Assembly: GCF_029714365.1 (NCBI RefSeq)
Contig: NZ_CP121659.1
Span: 2,418,001-2,482,000 of the forward strand
Source: Sinorhizobium terangae
Lineage (GTDB): Bacteria > Pseudomonadota > Alphaproteobacteria > Rhizobiales > Rhizobiaceae
Direction of reading: 5' to 3'
DNA: 64,000 nucleotides
This document shows, in pieces, positions 18,094 through 28,252 of this stretch; the first letter of the stretch is position 1; each line of letters opens with the position of its first letter. The notes beneath the pieces were generated by a model. That model searched no databases. It saw only the letters and a program-made list of their open reading frames with translations, and was not told where the DNA came from. Position numbers and translations under genes: made by a program.

Positions 18094-18732
18094 ATGGCAA
18101 AGCCTCTCGTCTTTGGAGCGGATTACAGCGTTTACGTCAGAACTGTTCGGTTGACGCTGGAAGAAAAAGGCATCGGTTACGACCTCGTGCCGATCGACGT
18201 CTTCGCTGAAGGCGGCCCGCCTTCCGACTATCTTCAACGACACCCGTTCGGCCGCATTCCGGCCTTCGAACACGACGGCTTTCAGTTGTATGAGACGGGC
18301 GCGATAACGCGCTATATCGATGAGACCTTTGAAGGGCCCGCCCTTCAGCCTTCCGACCTGCAACGGCGCGCCCGCGTCAATCAGGTCATCAGTATCATGG
18401 ACAGCTATGCCTACCGGATTTTGGTTTGGGGCATTTACGTCGAGCGGGTATCGAAGCCTTCCAAAGTCGGCTTTGCCGATGAAGCACGCATTGCCGAAAA
18501 TCTCCCCAAGGCGGCAACGTGCCTCAAAGCGGTGAGCGATCTCATGAAGGATGCGCTTTGGCTCACCGGCGACAGCTTGACGTTAGCCGATCTGCATGCC
18601 GCTTCGATGTTCGGCTATTTCCTGATGGCTCCGGAAGGACGCACCCTGATCAAGGATTATCCTAACCTCGTATCGTGGTGGACACGAATGGCGGACAGAC
18701 CGAGCATGCGGGCGACAAGACCCACGACGTGA
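18094..18732 (+). CDS. glutathione S-transferase family protein
   Basis: A 212-residue cytosolic GST: thioredoxin-fold N-terminus (FGADYSVYVRTVRLTLEEKGIGY), the glutathione-binding cis-proline and serine region (GRIPAFEHDGFQLYETGAITRYID, residues about 50-75), and a helical C-terminal domain with LTLADLHAASMFGYF. A serine/tyrosine near residue 10-13 is the likely catalytic residue. The start at 18094 (MAKPLV) has a GGGAG ribosome-binding site; the longer frame to 17902 runs through repeats. It lies between two direct repeats, which hints at acquisition as a unit. Confidence 0.9.
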   Translation: MAKPLVFGADYSVYVRTVRLTLEEKGIGYDLVPIDVFAEGGPPSDYLQRHPFGRIPAFEHDGFQLYETGAITRYIDETFEGPALQPSDLQRRARVNQVISIMDSYAYRILVWGIYVERVSKPSKVGFADEARIAENLPKAATCLKAVSDLMKDALWLTGDSLTLADLHAASMFGYFLMAPEGRTLIKDYPNLVSWWTRMADRPSMRATRPTT

Positions 18733-18792
18733 CCGCACGCGTTGTCGCCAAAGCTGCCCCCGCGCTGAAATTGATCCCGATTTCAGTGAGAT

Positions 18793-18850
18793 AGAACCGT
18801 CGCCTGAATCGGATTGGCAAGGCGTTGAATCGCCCTTTGAGCGGCAGCAA
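18793..18850. repeat. direct repeat, right copy (flanks the GST gene)
   Basis: GAACCGTCGCCTGAATC through GGCAAGGCGTTGAATCGCC matches the left copy at 17869-17927 in the same orientation. The copy runs directly into the aatA terminator. Confidence 0.6.
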
Positions 18851-18876
18851 AAAGCCCGCCGACGCACCGGCGGGCT
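18849..18876 (-). terminator. rho-independent terminator of aatA
   Basis: AGCCCGCCG (18853-18861) and CGGCGGGCT (18868-18876) form a 9-bp stem with a six-base loop, followed on the minus strand by a T-run. It lies 24 bp after the aatA stop codon. Confidence 0.9.
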
Positions 18877-18900
18877 CCTCGTTTGCGGTAAAGGCCGTTC

Positions 18901-20563
<1,663 letters not shown>

Positions 20564-22900
20564 ATGTTTTTCGACGACGAAATCGCCACTGCGCGCACCC
20601 GGCACAACGAGGCGCGCTGGGGCTTTTATCTGGCGCTCGCGGCACTTGCGGCCTGCATCGTGATGATCCTCGGCCTGTTGGCGCAGGCTTCAGCTCAAGC
20701 GGCCGAACCCAGGCCGCAGCGGCTGGCCGGCTATGTCCGCCCCAATGACATGGGGACCGGCACACTGCTCTTTCCTTCCAGGGAACCTGGCTATTTCGTC
20801 GAGGCGCCACGGCTGGCAACCGACGTCGAGATAAACGTCAACGGTCCCATCATGCGGACCCGTGTCACCCAGCGCTTCGAAAACCCGAGCAAGGGCTGGG
20901 TCGAGGGCACCTACGTCTTTCCGCTCCCCGAGGACTCCGCCGTCGATACGCTGAAGATGCAGATCGGCGATCGCTTCATCGAGGGAAAGATCAAGCGGCG
21001 GGCCGAGGCCAAGGAAATCTACGAACAGGCCAAGGCCGAGGGCAAAAAGGCCGCGCTTCTCGAGCAGCAGCGACCAAACATCTTCACCAACCAGGTCGCC
21101 AATATCGGTCCAGGCGAAACCATCGTCGTGCAGATCGAGTATCAGAGCGGCGTTCGCCAGTCGAACGGGGTCTTTTCCTTCCGCTTCCCGATGGTCGTCG
21201 CGCCCCGTTACAATCCGCAGCCGATCGTCAACACGGTCGATATCGACGGCCGCAGCGGCTATGCCGTGAGCGAGCCGGTTCCGGATCGGGAGAAGATCGA
21301 GGCGCCGGTGCTCGATCCGAAAGAAAACGCCAAGGTCAACCCGGTAACGCTCACGGTCAACCTCAAGGCCGGTTTCCCGATCGCAAGCGTTAGCTCGCCC
21401 TATCACGAGGTCGAAATCGCATCACTCGACGAACTCAGCCGCCGGATCACGCTCAAAAACGGCAGCGTTCCGGCCGACAAGGATTTCGAACTGAGCTGGA
21501 AGGCGATCGAAGGCAAGAGCCCCTATGCCGGTCTCTTCCGCGAGACGGTGGGCGGCAAGACCTATCTGCTTGCCTTCGTGACGCCGCCATCTGCCGTCGA
21601 GGCCGGCAAGGCAGTCAAGCGCGAGGTCGTTTTCGTCATCGACAATTCCGGCTCGATGGCCGGCCCATCGATGGAACAGGCCAAGGAGAGCCTTGCGCTG
21701 GCGATTTCACGACTGAACAACGATGACCGCTTCAACGTCATCCGCTTCGACGACACGATGACCGTGCACTTTCCCGAACTCGTTGCCGCCACGCCCGACA
21801 AGCGCGAGGATGCCATCGCGTTCGTGCGCGCGCTCACCGCTGAGGGTGGCACGGAAATGTTGCCGGCGCTGGAGGCGGCCCTTCGCACCCAGGGACCGGT
21901 GCAACCCGGCGCCTTGCGCCAGGTGATTTTCCTTACCGACGGCGCTATCGGCAACGAGAGCCAGCTTTTCGACGAGATCCGCAACAGTCGCGGCGATGCC
22001 CGTGTCTTTACCGTCGGTATCGGTTCCGCTCCCAACAGCCATTTCATGACCAAGGCCGCCGAGTATGGCCGTGGCACCTTCACCCTGATCGGCTCGGAGA
22101 GCGAGGTCGCCTCCCGCATGGTTGAGCTTTTCGAGAAACTCGAAAACCCGGTCATGACCGAAATTTCAGCTGCGTTTGACGGTATTGCCGCAGCGGACAT
22201 CACCCCCGACCCTATGCCCGACCTCTACCGCGGCGAACCGGTGGTGCTGACGGCGGAGCTTGCCGGCGCAGCGCCGGAAGGCAAGCTCAGGATCGTCGGC
22301 AAGGCGGGAGACCAACCCTGGCGGGTCGAGATGGACATCGCCAAGGCGGCACCTGGCGAGGGCATCGCCAAGCTCTGGGCGCGCCGCAAGATCGATGATC
22401 TCGAGGCGAGCGCCGCGGCAATCGCGGATCCGGCTGAACTCGATCGGCAGATCGAGACCGTCGCGCTGGCTCATCATCTCGTGTCACGCGTCACCAGCCT
22501 TGTCGCGGTCGACGTCACCCCTTCCCGCCCGGCCGGAGAGCCGCTCGCCGGCGCCAAGGTTCCGTTGAACCTTCCGGAAGGATGGGATTTCGGCAAGGTC
22601 TTTGGCGAGAACCCGGCCGACCCGGGCAAGATCGATGAGCGTGAGGCAGCGGGCGACCGGAGCGAACGCGCCATGCTGGTTGCCGACCGCATGGCCGCAG
22701 CACCGACGGCGCGCGCCGCAACCCTGATCGCCGAGGCGAACAACCAGGTGAACCTGCCGCAGACGGCAACCGAGGCCGACAGGCAGATACTGATCGGTCT
22801 GATGCTGCTTGCGATCGCGCTCCTGGCCGGCACCACCTTCGCTTTCTGGCGGGAGCAGATCGCCGCGTTCATTGTCGAAAGGGTTCACCGCCATGGCTGA
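20564..22900 (+). CDS. VIT/VWA protein, GN-sortase substrate
   Basis: A 778-residue surface protein of the 'marine proteobacterial sortase target' type. An N-terminal hydrophobic segment (about residues 22-45, LALAALAACIVMILGLL) exports it. A VIT domain follows (near residues 75-200), then a von Willebrand A domain with an intact MIDAS motif (FVIDNSGSMAGPSMEQ near 355-370, TDGAIGNE later). The C-terminus is a sorting signal: LPQTA at about 731-735, a hydrophobic helix and a short tail with Arg and His. The sortase gene overlaps the stop codon by eight bases. ATG 20564 has a GGGGG-type ribosome-binding site; a GTG at 20534 is an alternative. Confidence 0.93.
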   Translation: MFFDDEIATARTRHNEARWGFYLALAALAACIVMILGLLAQASAQAAEPRPQRLAGYVRPNDMGTGTLLFPSREPGYFVEAPRLATDVEINVNGPIMRTRVTQRFENPSKGWVEGTYVFPLPEDSAVDTLKMQIGDRFIEGKIKRRAEAKEIYEQAKAEGKKAALLEQQRPNIFTNQVANIGPGETIVVQIEYQSGVRQSNGVFSFRFPMVVAPRYNPQPIVNTVDIDGRSGYAVSEPVPDREKIEAPVLDPKENAKVNPVTLTVNLKAGFPIASVSSPYHEVEIASLDELSRRITLKNGSVPADKDFELSWKAIEGKSPYAGLFRETVGGKTYLLAFVTPPSAVEAGKAVKREVVFVIDNSGSMAGPSMEQAKESLALAISRLNNDDRFNVIRFDDTMTVHFPELVAATPDKREDAIAFVRALTAEGGTEMLPALEAALRTQGPVQPGALRQVIFLTDGAIGNESQLFDEIRNSRGDARVFTVGIGSAPNSHFMTKAAEYGRGTFTLIGSESEVASRMVELFEKLENPVMTEISAAFDGIAAADITPDPMPDLYRGEPVVLTAELAGAAPEGKLRIVGKAGDQPWRVEMDIAKAAPGEGIAKLWARRKIDDLEASAAAIADPAELDRQIETVALAHHLVSRVTSLVAVDVTPSRPAGEPLAGAKVPLNLPEGWDFGKVFGENPADPGKIDEREAAGDRSERAMLVADRMAAAPTARAATLIAEANNQVNLPQTATEADRQILIGLMLLAIALLAGTTFAFWREQIAAFIVERVHRHG

Positions 22901-23561
22901 CGACGATGATTTCTCCGGGCAGCGTGCCGGCTTTCTTGCCAGACTGTCGGCGATCGAAACGATCGTCGTGGCGATCATCGCCCTCGTTGCGCTTGCCGGC
23001 CTGCTGCTGATCGGCAAGGGCTTCTACATGAAGGCCAAGGCCGAGGTTTCGCAGGTCCTGTTGCGAAAGAGTTTCGAAGAACAGCTTCGCGGCAACGCCG
23101 ACGGCAGGCCCTGGCCTTGGGCGGATTTCGAGACCGAGGCGGAAATCTCCGCACCCCGCATCAATCGCTCGGCAATCGTCCTTGCCGGAGCAAGCGGCGA
23201 GGCTCTTGCCTTTGGCCCCGCCTGGCTCGCCAACACGCCACTACCAGGCGATGAAGGAACATCCGTGATCGCCGCCCATCGCGACACGCATTTCCGCTGG
23301 CTGAAGGACGTGAGCCCCGGTGACCTCCTGGTGCTGACGCGCAAGGATGGCCGCCGCTTCATTTTCCGCGCCGGCGAAGGCCGTGTCGCCCGCTGGGACG
23401 AAAGCGGCATCAACGCGTCTGCCAGCGGACACCACCTTGCGCTCGCCACGTGCTGGCCCTTCGATGCCGTCGAACAGGGGCCGATGCGCTATATCGTCAA
23501 TGCTGAACTCGTCGGCGAGCAGCGCGCCGTTCCGCTCACCACGGGCTCGATCTCCCGATAA
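22893..23561 (+). CDS. class GN sortase
   Basis: A 222-residue Gram-negative sortase, a membrane-anchored cysteine transpeptidase. An N-terminal membrane helix (TIVVAIIALVALAGLLLIG, residues 24-43) precedes the sortase barrel. The catalytic histidine is in VIAAHRDTHF, the cysteine in LALATCWPF, and the arginine probably in GPMRYIVNAEL. The gene overlaps its substrate gene (ATGGCTGA), so they are translationally coupled. Family members occur as dedicated pairs with one LPxTx protein, as here. What the substrate is joined to in a Gram-negative cell is not established. Confidence 0.95.
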   Translation: MADDDDFSGQRAGFLARLSAIETIVVAIIALVALAGLLLIGKGFYMKAKAEVSQVLLRKSFEEQLRGNADGRPWPWADFETEAEISAPRINRSAIVLAGASGEALAFGPAWLANTPLPGDEGTSVIAAHRDTHFRWLKDVSPGDLLVLTRKDGRRFIFRAGEGRVARWDESGINASASGHHLALATCWPFDAVEQGPMRYIVNAELVGEQRAVPLTTGSISR

Positions 23562-23644
23562 AGCCGTTTTGATCCGATTTGACTTGAAAGACAGGCGCCT
23601 GCGCCCCAGCTTACCTCAACCGAAGGCACAATCCGGAGAATGGC

Positions 23645-24835
23645 ATGCGGCGCTCGCTCTTGAGGGCAGGTTTGACGAACCTCCCGGCCCTGTTGACGCG
23701 GCCTGCGGCCCTTTGTCTTTCCGGCTTTCTCTGCCTCCTTGCCCCGCCGGTCGCGACCGCACAAGGGGCGCAGGAATTTTCCACCCAGACCGGCACAGTT
23801 CTCGTCGAAACGCTCGCAACCGGGCTCCGCCACCCCTGGGCTATCGAGGTGATGCCGGACGGCGGCCTCGTCGTCACCGAGCGCCCGGGACGGCTGCGCA
23901 TCCTGCGCGACGGCGAGCTATCCGCCCCGATCGATGGCGTGCCCGATGTGGCCGCTCGCGGCCAGGGCGGATTGCTCGATGTGGCCCTCGATCCGCAATT
24001 CGCCACCAACCGCGTGCTTTACCTGACCTACTCCGCCAGTGACGGCGACGGCTATGGCACGGTGCTTGTGCGAGCGGCTCTCTCCGACGACCAACGGCGC
24101 TTGAGTGACATCAAGGAACTGTTCCGGATGAGCAAGTTCACCGGCGGGGGCCAGCATTTCGGCTCGCGCATCGCCATCGACAAGGACGGCAGCCTGTTCT
24201 TCGGCATTGGTGATCGCGGTCAAGGTGACCGGGCGCAGGACCCGCGCGACCACGCCGGCGCCATTCTGCACATCAACCCCGACGGCAGCATTCCGGCTTC
24301 CAACCCCTATCGCGGCGGCACCGAAGGTCTCGCCGAGATCTGGTCGAAAGGACACCGCAATCCGCAAGGCATCACCTTCGACCGGGGTGACGGCAAGCTC
24401 TTGACCGTCGAGCATGGTGCGCGCGGCGGTGATGAAGTGAACAACCCGCAGCCGGGCAAGAACTACGGCTGGCCGGTGATCACCTACGGCAAAGACTACT
24501 CCGGCGCAGAAATCGGCGAAGGCACGGCCAAGGAGGGCCTTGAACAGCCTCTCTACTATTGGGATCCGTCGATCGCCCCGGGGGCGCTCGCTGTTTACCG
24601 CGGCAGCATGTTCCCGGAATGGGACGGCGACCTCTTGGTCGCGGCGCTGAAATACCAATTGCTCGTCCGCCTGGAGAGAGACGAAAACGGCGCGATCACC
24701 TCCGAGGAACGACTGTTCGACGGCGAATTCGGCCGCATCCGGGATGTGATCGTGGCGCCGGACGGCGCGCTGCTGATGGTGACCGACGAAGACAATGGCG
24801 CCGTTCTCCGAGTCTCCAAGGCTCCGACCCAGTAA
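23645..24835 (+). CDS. PQQ-dependent sugar dehydrogenase family protein
   Basis: A 396-residue exported six-bladed propeller of the soluble glucose dehydrogenase (GSDH/YliI) family. A signal peptide covers about residues 1-39 (LCLSGFLCLLAPPVATAQ). Family blocks are GLRHPWAIEVMPDGGLVVTERPGRL, GGQHFGSRIAIDKDGSLFFGIGDRGQGDRAQD, WSKGHRNPQGITFD and NYGWPVITYGKDYSG. The likely cofactor and calcium positions look conserved, but the substrate is unknown and PQQ synthesis genes are not in the window. It follows the sortase by 83 bp and may be a separate unit. Confidence 0.9.
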   Translation: MRRSLLRAGLTNLPALLTRPAALCLSGFLCLLAPPVATAQGAQEFSTQTGTVLVETLATGLRHPWAIEVMPDGGLVVTERPGRLRILRDGELSAPIDGVPDVAARGQGGLLDVALDPQFATNRVLYLTYSASDGDGYGTVLVRAALSDDQRRLSDIKELFRMSKFTGGGQHFGSRIAIDKDGSLFFGIGDRGQGDRAQDPRDHAGAILHINPDGSIPASNPYRGGTEGLAEIWSKGHRNPQGITFDRGDGKLLTVEHGARGGDEVNNPQPGKNYGWPVITYGKDYSGAEIGEGTAKEGLEQPLYYWDPSIAPGALAVYRGSMFPEWDGDLLVAALKYQLLVRLERDENGAITSEERLFDGEFGRIRDVIVAPDGALLMVTDEDNGAVLRVSKAPTQ

Positions 24836-24889
24836 CGGCGTTCAGTGCACATCCAGAAAAAGTGACGGCTTTCCATCCGGAATTGGGTT

Positions 24890-25327
24890 TCAGCCCGTTC
24901 GAAGCGATGCCCGCACCTCCTTGCGAAACATGAATTTTAGCCCCGACCAGACCGGGTCGATGGCGCAGACCTTCACATCCACGAGATCGAGCGGCAGAAA
25001 TATCTCGCGCAAATCATTCTCGGTCAGGTCCGTCGCAACGCCCGAGGACCGGTTCGGCCACGAGACCCAGAACATTCCGTCCGCCCTAAGCCACGCCGCG
25101 AGCGCATCGGCCCGACTTTCGAGCGCGGTCCGGTCGGTTTCGAAGACATGGATGTAGTCATAGCGGCGTGAGACGGTCCGGCCGATCGAAGTGTCGGCAA
25201 GTGCGAAACCGGGAAAGGCAGCAATTTCAGGAAGGGTGGACGGAACGGCAAGAATGAGCGCGGTCTGCCCGTCGCGCAGGCCGAGCTTTTTTATCAGTGG
25301 TGTTCCGGAATAGCCTGCGTCGCTCAT
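24890..25327 (-). CDS. DUF3052 domain-containing protein
   Basis: A 145-residue protein matching the DUF3052 family pattern: an N-terminal GYSGTPLIKKLGLRDGQTAL, a central YDYIHVFETDRTALE, the WVSWPNRSSG block and a C-terminal VCAIDPVWSGLKFMFRKE. It is predicted cytosolic, with no signal peptide or membrane helix. It is convergent with the sugar dehydrogenase and divergent from the EamA transporter. No function is known. Confidence 0.85.
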   Translation of the reverse strand: MSDAGYSGTPLIKKLGLRDGQTALILAVPSTLPEIAAFPGFALADTSIGRTVSRRYDYIHVFETDRTALESRADALAAWLRADGMFWVSWPNRSSGVATDLTENDLREIFLPLDLVDVKVCAIDPVWSGLKFMFRKEVRASLRTG

Positions 25328-25512
25328 CGGATCACGTCAGGTCCCTACGGCGGGAGTCGCCATCGTCACATCACCGGTTTTTCCCCATCGAGGAGGCGAA
25401 GGATGAGGCTTGCCCCGCAAAAACGCAACTGATAGAGCGGCTTTGCAATCACCGGAGCGGCATGGCTTTGGATTGCCTCGATCCAGAACCGTCACGATCC
25501 GGGAGCACAGCC

Positions 25513-26412
25513 GTGACTCGCCTCCAGGCCAATCTATTCCTGCTGTTTTCCGGTGCGATCTGGGGGGCCGGTTTTGTCGCTCAATCGACTGCGATGGAGG
25601 CAATCGGTCCGCTCTGGTTCATCGGCCTGCGTTTCGCGATCGCGACGATCGTCGCGCTGCCGCTGGCGGTTGTCGAAGGAAAAATTGCCAAGAAGCCGCT
25701 TCCGCAAAAATCGATCCGCAACTTCATTGTCATCGGCCTGGCGCTCTTCGGCGGCGCGGTGACGCAGCAGTTCGGGCTTCTGACGACGAGCGTGACCAAT
25801 TCCGGCTTTCTGACGGGGCTCTACGTCGTCTTCGTACCGATATTGACCGTCGTGTTCCTGCGCCGCAGGCCGCATTGGGTCATCTGGCCGGGCGCCCTGC
25901 TTGCGACCTTCGGCATCTTCCTTCTGAGCGGTGGGGCACTTTCGAGCCTGACCGGCGGAGATCTCCTGACGATCGTCTGTGCGCTCTTCTGGGCAATCCA
26001 GATGCTGCTCGTCGGCATCTTCGCCTCCGATACCGGTCGCCCGATGCTGCTATCGATGGTGCAATTCGCCGTCTGCGCCGTGCTTGGTTGCGTACTCGCA
26101 GCCTTCACCGAACCGCTAAGCCTCGAGGTGATCGAGAACGCCCTGCCCCAGATCCTTTACGCCGGCGTGTTTTCAAGCGGCGTCGCCTTCATCTGCCAGG
26201 TTGTCGGCCAGCGCTACACGACGGCACCGCAGGCGGCGATCTTCCTGTCAAGCGAGGCTCTTTTCGCCGCTCTTTTCGGGGGGCTGCTGCTTGGCGAAGT
26301 CATCACGCCAATCGGTTACCTTGGCTGCGCCGTCATTTTCGTGGCGATGCTGGCGGTGGAACTCATTCCTGAACTGGCGAAACGGCGCCAGGAGGCAGAA
26401 GCAGCCGCTTGA
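25513..26412 (+). CDS. EamA-family (DMT) transporter
   Basis: A 299-residue inner-membrane transporter of the drug/metabolite transporter superfamily, with about ten predicted membrane helices in two EamA repeats. The first starts LFLLFSGAIWGAGFVAQSTAM and the second near residue 150, ending with the conserved EALFAALFGGLLLGEVIT. The start is taken as GTG 25513, eight bases after a GGGAG ribosome-binding site; an ATG at 25462 is possible but would add a non-hydrophobic tail. Substrate unknown, probably an exported metabolite. Confidence 0.88.
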   Translation: MTRLQANLFLLFSGAIWGAGFVAQSTAMEAIGPLWFIGLRFAIATIVALPLAVVEGKIAKKPLPQKSIRNFIVIGLALFGGAVTQQFGLLTTSVTNSGFLTGLYVVFVPILTVVFLRRRPHWVIWPGALLATFGIFLLSGGALSSLTGGDLLTIVCALFWAIQMLLVGIFASDTGRPMLLSMVQFAVCAVLGCVLAAFTEPLSLEVIENALPQILYAGVFSSGVAFICQVVGQRYTTAPQAAIFLSSEALFAALFGGLLLGEVITPIGYLGCAVIFVAMLAVELIPELAKRRQEAEAAA

Positions 26413-27189
26413 TGCGACTCAACCTACAGCGCCCGGCGTCCGATCAGACGGCTCGCTGTAGACTTTGAAATCCTGCATGATTTTGTCCTTAAACCGATTC
26501 CGATTTTAGGAATCATGCCTTAGGCAAGAATTCTCTGTACAGCGGGCAAGCTGAACTTACGGTATTACTTATTACTGTCCAGTAGCGCCAATTTTGCTTC
26601 GGAATGAGACAAGCCAAGCACCACCGCGGGCGAAGTTTGCTGTATTCCTTGCAGATTTTCTGCAAAGATTTGCGACAGAGCTTTGCCGCTTCCGGAACAT
26701 GAGACATATCAGGCGCTTGCGATTTTCGAACGAAACCGCGCGAAGCCGCGGCATGATCGAGAGCGACAAAATATGACGCAAATCGTCCAGTCCAGCCGCA
26801 CGCGTGTTCAAAAAGCTGTGATTTCAACAGCTTGCGATGCGTTCATAATATCCCGCGCCGCGACGGCAACTGATCGATTTTTGAGCAATGGCAAGCTGCA
26901 ATACCTCGTCAGAAAAGTTTTGCTTGCCAATTCAAAATAAACCCATCACTCTTACTGTGTTCGGGCAATCTGCGAACACGGGAAGATCTTGAATTATAAG
27001 CGGGCCGGAGACGCAAGCCACTCCGGGCGGCCAGATTGGGGGGGAGGCTTGTTTTCCCTTCTTATGGCTGGTCGCGATAACAGGACCCTTTCCTCAAATT
27101 TCGAGAACTGCCTGCCCCCACGCCCATTTTGGGCAAAACTGCAATGCTGCCCGCGCCGTCAAGCGGGTGGAGAGAAAAGGACCTGACGC
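26413..27189. other. 777-bp gap before cspA, no convincing gene
   Basis: The first 110 bases hold an A-B palindromic repeat. From about 26520 to 26990 the sequence is richer in A+T than the genes around it and has only short readings; a 55-codon one from ATG 26774 (MTQIVQSS) lacks a good ribosome-binding site. The last 190 bases should include the cspA promoter and a long 5' leader, as expected for cold-shock genes. A small RNA in the A/T-rich part is possible but not demonstrable by eye. Confidence 0.5.
26424..26520. repeat. A-B mosaic palindromic element
   Basis: CTACAGCGCCCGGCGTCC and GACGGCTCGCTGTAG form module A, followed by the TTTGAAAT linker and a diverged module B (CCTGCATGATT paired with GGAATCATGCC). 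It begins directly after the EamA gene. Confidence 0.7.
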
Positions 27190-27405
27190 ATGGCCGAAAC
27201 TGGCACTGTAAAATTCTTCAACACCGACAAGGGCTTTGGTTTCATCAAGCCTGACAATGGTGGTGCAGACATCTTCGTACATATTTCAGCCGTGCAGGCT
27301 TCGGGCCTGAGCGGCCTTACGGAAAATCAGAAGGTAAGCTTCGACACCGAACCGGATCGCCGCGGCAAAGGCCCGAAGGCGGTCAACCTGCAGATCGCCG
27401 GCTGA
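27190..27405 (+). CDS. cold-shock protein (CspA family)
   Basis: A 71-residue single cold-shock domain protein that binds single-stranded nucleic acid. RNP1 is KGFGFIKP and RNP2 is DIFVHISAVQ, both intact; the start is TGTVKFFNTDKGFG, as usual. Rhizobia carry several paralogues and I cannot say which one this is. A ribosome-binding site (GAGAAAAGGA) precedes ATG 27190, and a strong terminator follows at 27441. The gap upstream is long enough for a cold-responsive leader. Confidence 0.97.
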   Translation: MAETGTVKFFNTDKGFGFIKPDNGGADIFVHISAVQASGLSGLTENQKVSFDTEPDRRGKGPKAVNLQIAG

Positions 27406-27440
27406 TACGGCCTCTGCTGACATTTAAGTTTAAGTTGCAG

Positions 27441-27464
27441 CCCGGCAAACTTGCCGGGTTTTTT
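27441..27464 (+). terminator. rho-independent terminator of cspA
   Basis: CCCGGCAA (27441-27448) pairs with TTGCCGGG (27451-27458) over a two-base loop, followed by six T. It is 36 bp after the cspA stop codon. Confidence 0.93.
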
Positions 27465-27554
27465 CATTCAGGCTGCGTTCAGTTTGGACGCCATAGAGTC
27501 CGTTCATGATGAAAACCGGAACTGATTCCGGCCCCATGCATAGGATTGAAGCCC

Positions 27555-27983
27555 ATGAACAAATTCATCAAAGCCGCTGTTCTCTCCGTTGCCGCAGCTG
27601 CGGTGGTCCTCCCGACCTTCGGTACCGCCCAAGCAGGAGATCACGATGATGCATGGGCCGCGGGCGCCGTGGGCCTAGTCACAGGCACGCTCATCGGAGG
27701 CGCGATCGCCTCGCAGCCGCGCTACTACAGCGAGCCGGTCTATAGCCAGCGCGTCTATGTCGATCCGGAACCCGAATATTACGAGCCCCGCCCGGTCTAC
27801 CAGCCGCGTCCGGTTTACCAGGCTCGCCCGGTCTATCGCCGCGTCGCTGTGGAGAGCTACGGCCTCGAACCGTGGACACCGGCCTGGTATCGCTATTGCT
27901 CGCAGCGCTACCGCTCGTTCGATCCGGACAGCGGCACCTTCGTCGGTTATGACGGCCGCAGCCATTTCTGCACCGCCGGCTGA
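27555..27983 (+). CDS. BA14K family exported protein
   Basis: A 142-residue exported protein of the BA14K family, first described as a Brucella immunogenic lectin-like protein. A signal peptide (AAVLSVAAAAVVLPTFGTAQAG) is followed by a glycine-rich helix (GAVGLVTGTLIGGAIAS), a Tyr/Pro/Arg linker with three PVYxxR-type repeats (about residues 72-98), and the C-terminal BA14K motif, YCSQRYRSFDPDSGTFVGYDG, ending in a second cysteine. The start at 27555 is ATG; an upstream TTG is unlikely. Function unknown, probably envelope-related. Confidence 0.9.
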   Translation: MNKFIKAAVLSVAAAAVVLPTFGTAQAGDHDDAWAAGAVGLVTGTLIGGAIASQPRYYSEPVYSQRVYVDPEPEYYEPRPVYQPRPVYQARPVYRRVAVESYGLEPWTPAWYRYCSQRYRSFDPDSGTFVGYDGRSHFCTAG

Positions 27984-28005
27984 TAGAAGCGCGGCAGTCT
28001 GAACG

Positions 28006-28041
28006 ATGGCACACGCCTTTGTACGAGGCGTGTGCCATTTT
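28006..28041 (+). terminator. terminator of the BA14K gene
   Basis: ATGGCACACGCCT (28006-28018) and AGGCGTGTGCCAT (28026-28038) form a perfect 13-bp stem with a seven-base loop, followed by a short T-run. It is 22 bp after the stop codon. Confidence 0.9.
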
Positions 28042-28064
28042 GATTCATGCAGCGTTTCAAGGTG

Positions 28065-28244
28065 CTGTAGCGCCCTTTGCGCGTCTCCAAAGACGCGCGG
28101 CGCTGCAGGACGAGCTTAATCCTTCGGCTGGCCGAAGGATTAGTGCATCGGCCCGAAAATCGGACCCGATTTTCGGAAAGCACGATGCGTGGAATCAAAG
28201 AGTTACAGCGTCGTTCGTCCTAAAGGACGCACGGCGCTGTAATG
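28065..28244. repeat. composite of four consecutive hairpins (A-x-y-A)
   Basis: Four stems follow each other: module A at 28065-28108 (CTGTAGCGCC to CGCTGCAG, with GCGCGTCT/AGACGCGC inside), a perfect 12-bp stem TAATCCTTCGGC/GCCGAAGGATTA at 28117-28142, a perfect 11-bp stem CCGAAAATCGG/CCGATTTTCGG at 28153-28176, and a second module A variant at 28200-28244. It fills the gap between the BA14K terminator and the MBL hydrolase. Confidence 0.8.
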
Positions 28245-28252
28245 CCGCAATG

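Noticed and set aside
26513..26827. A 104-codon minus-strand reading in the gap before cspA
   Set aside because: Unusual composition, no ribosome-binding site, overlaps a repeat and has no protein-like features.
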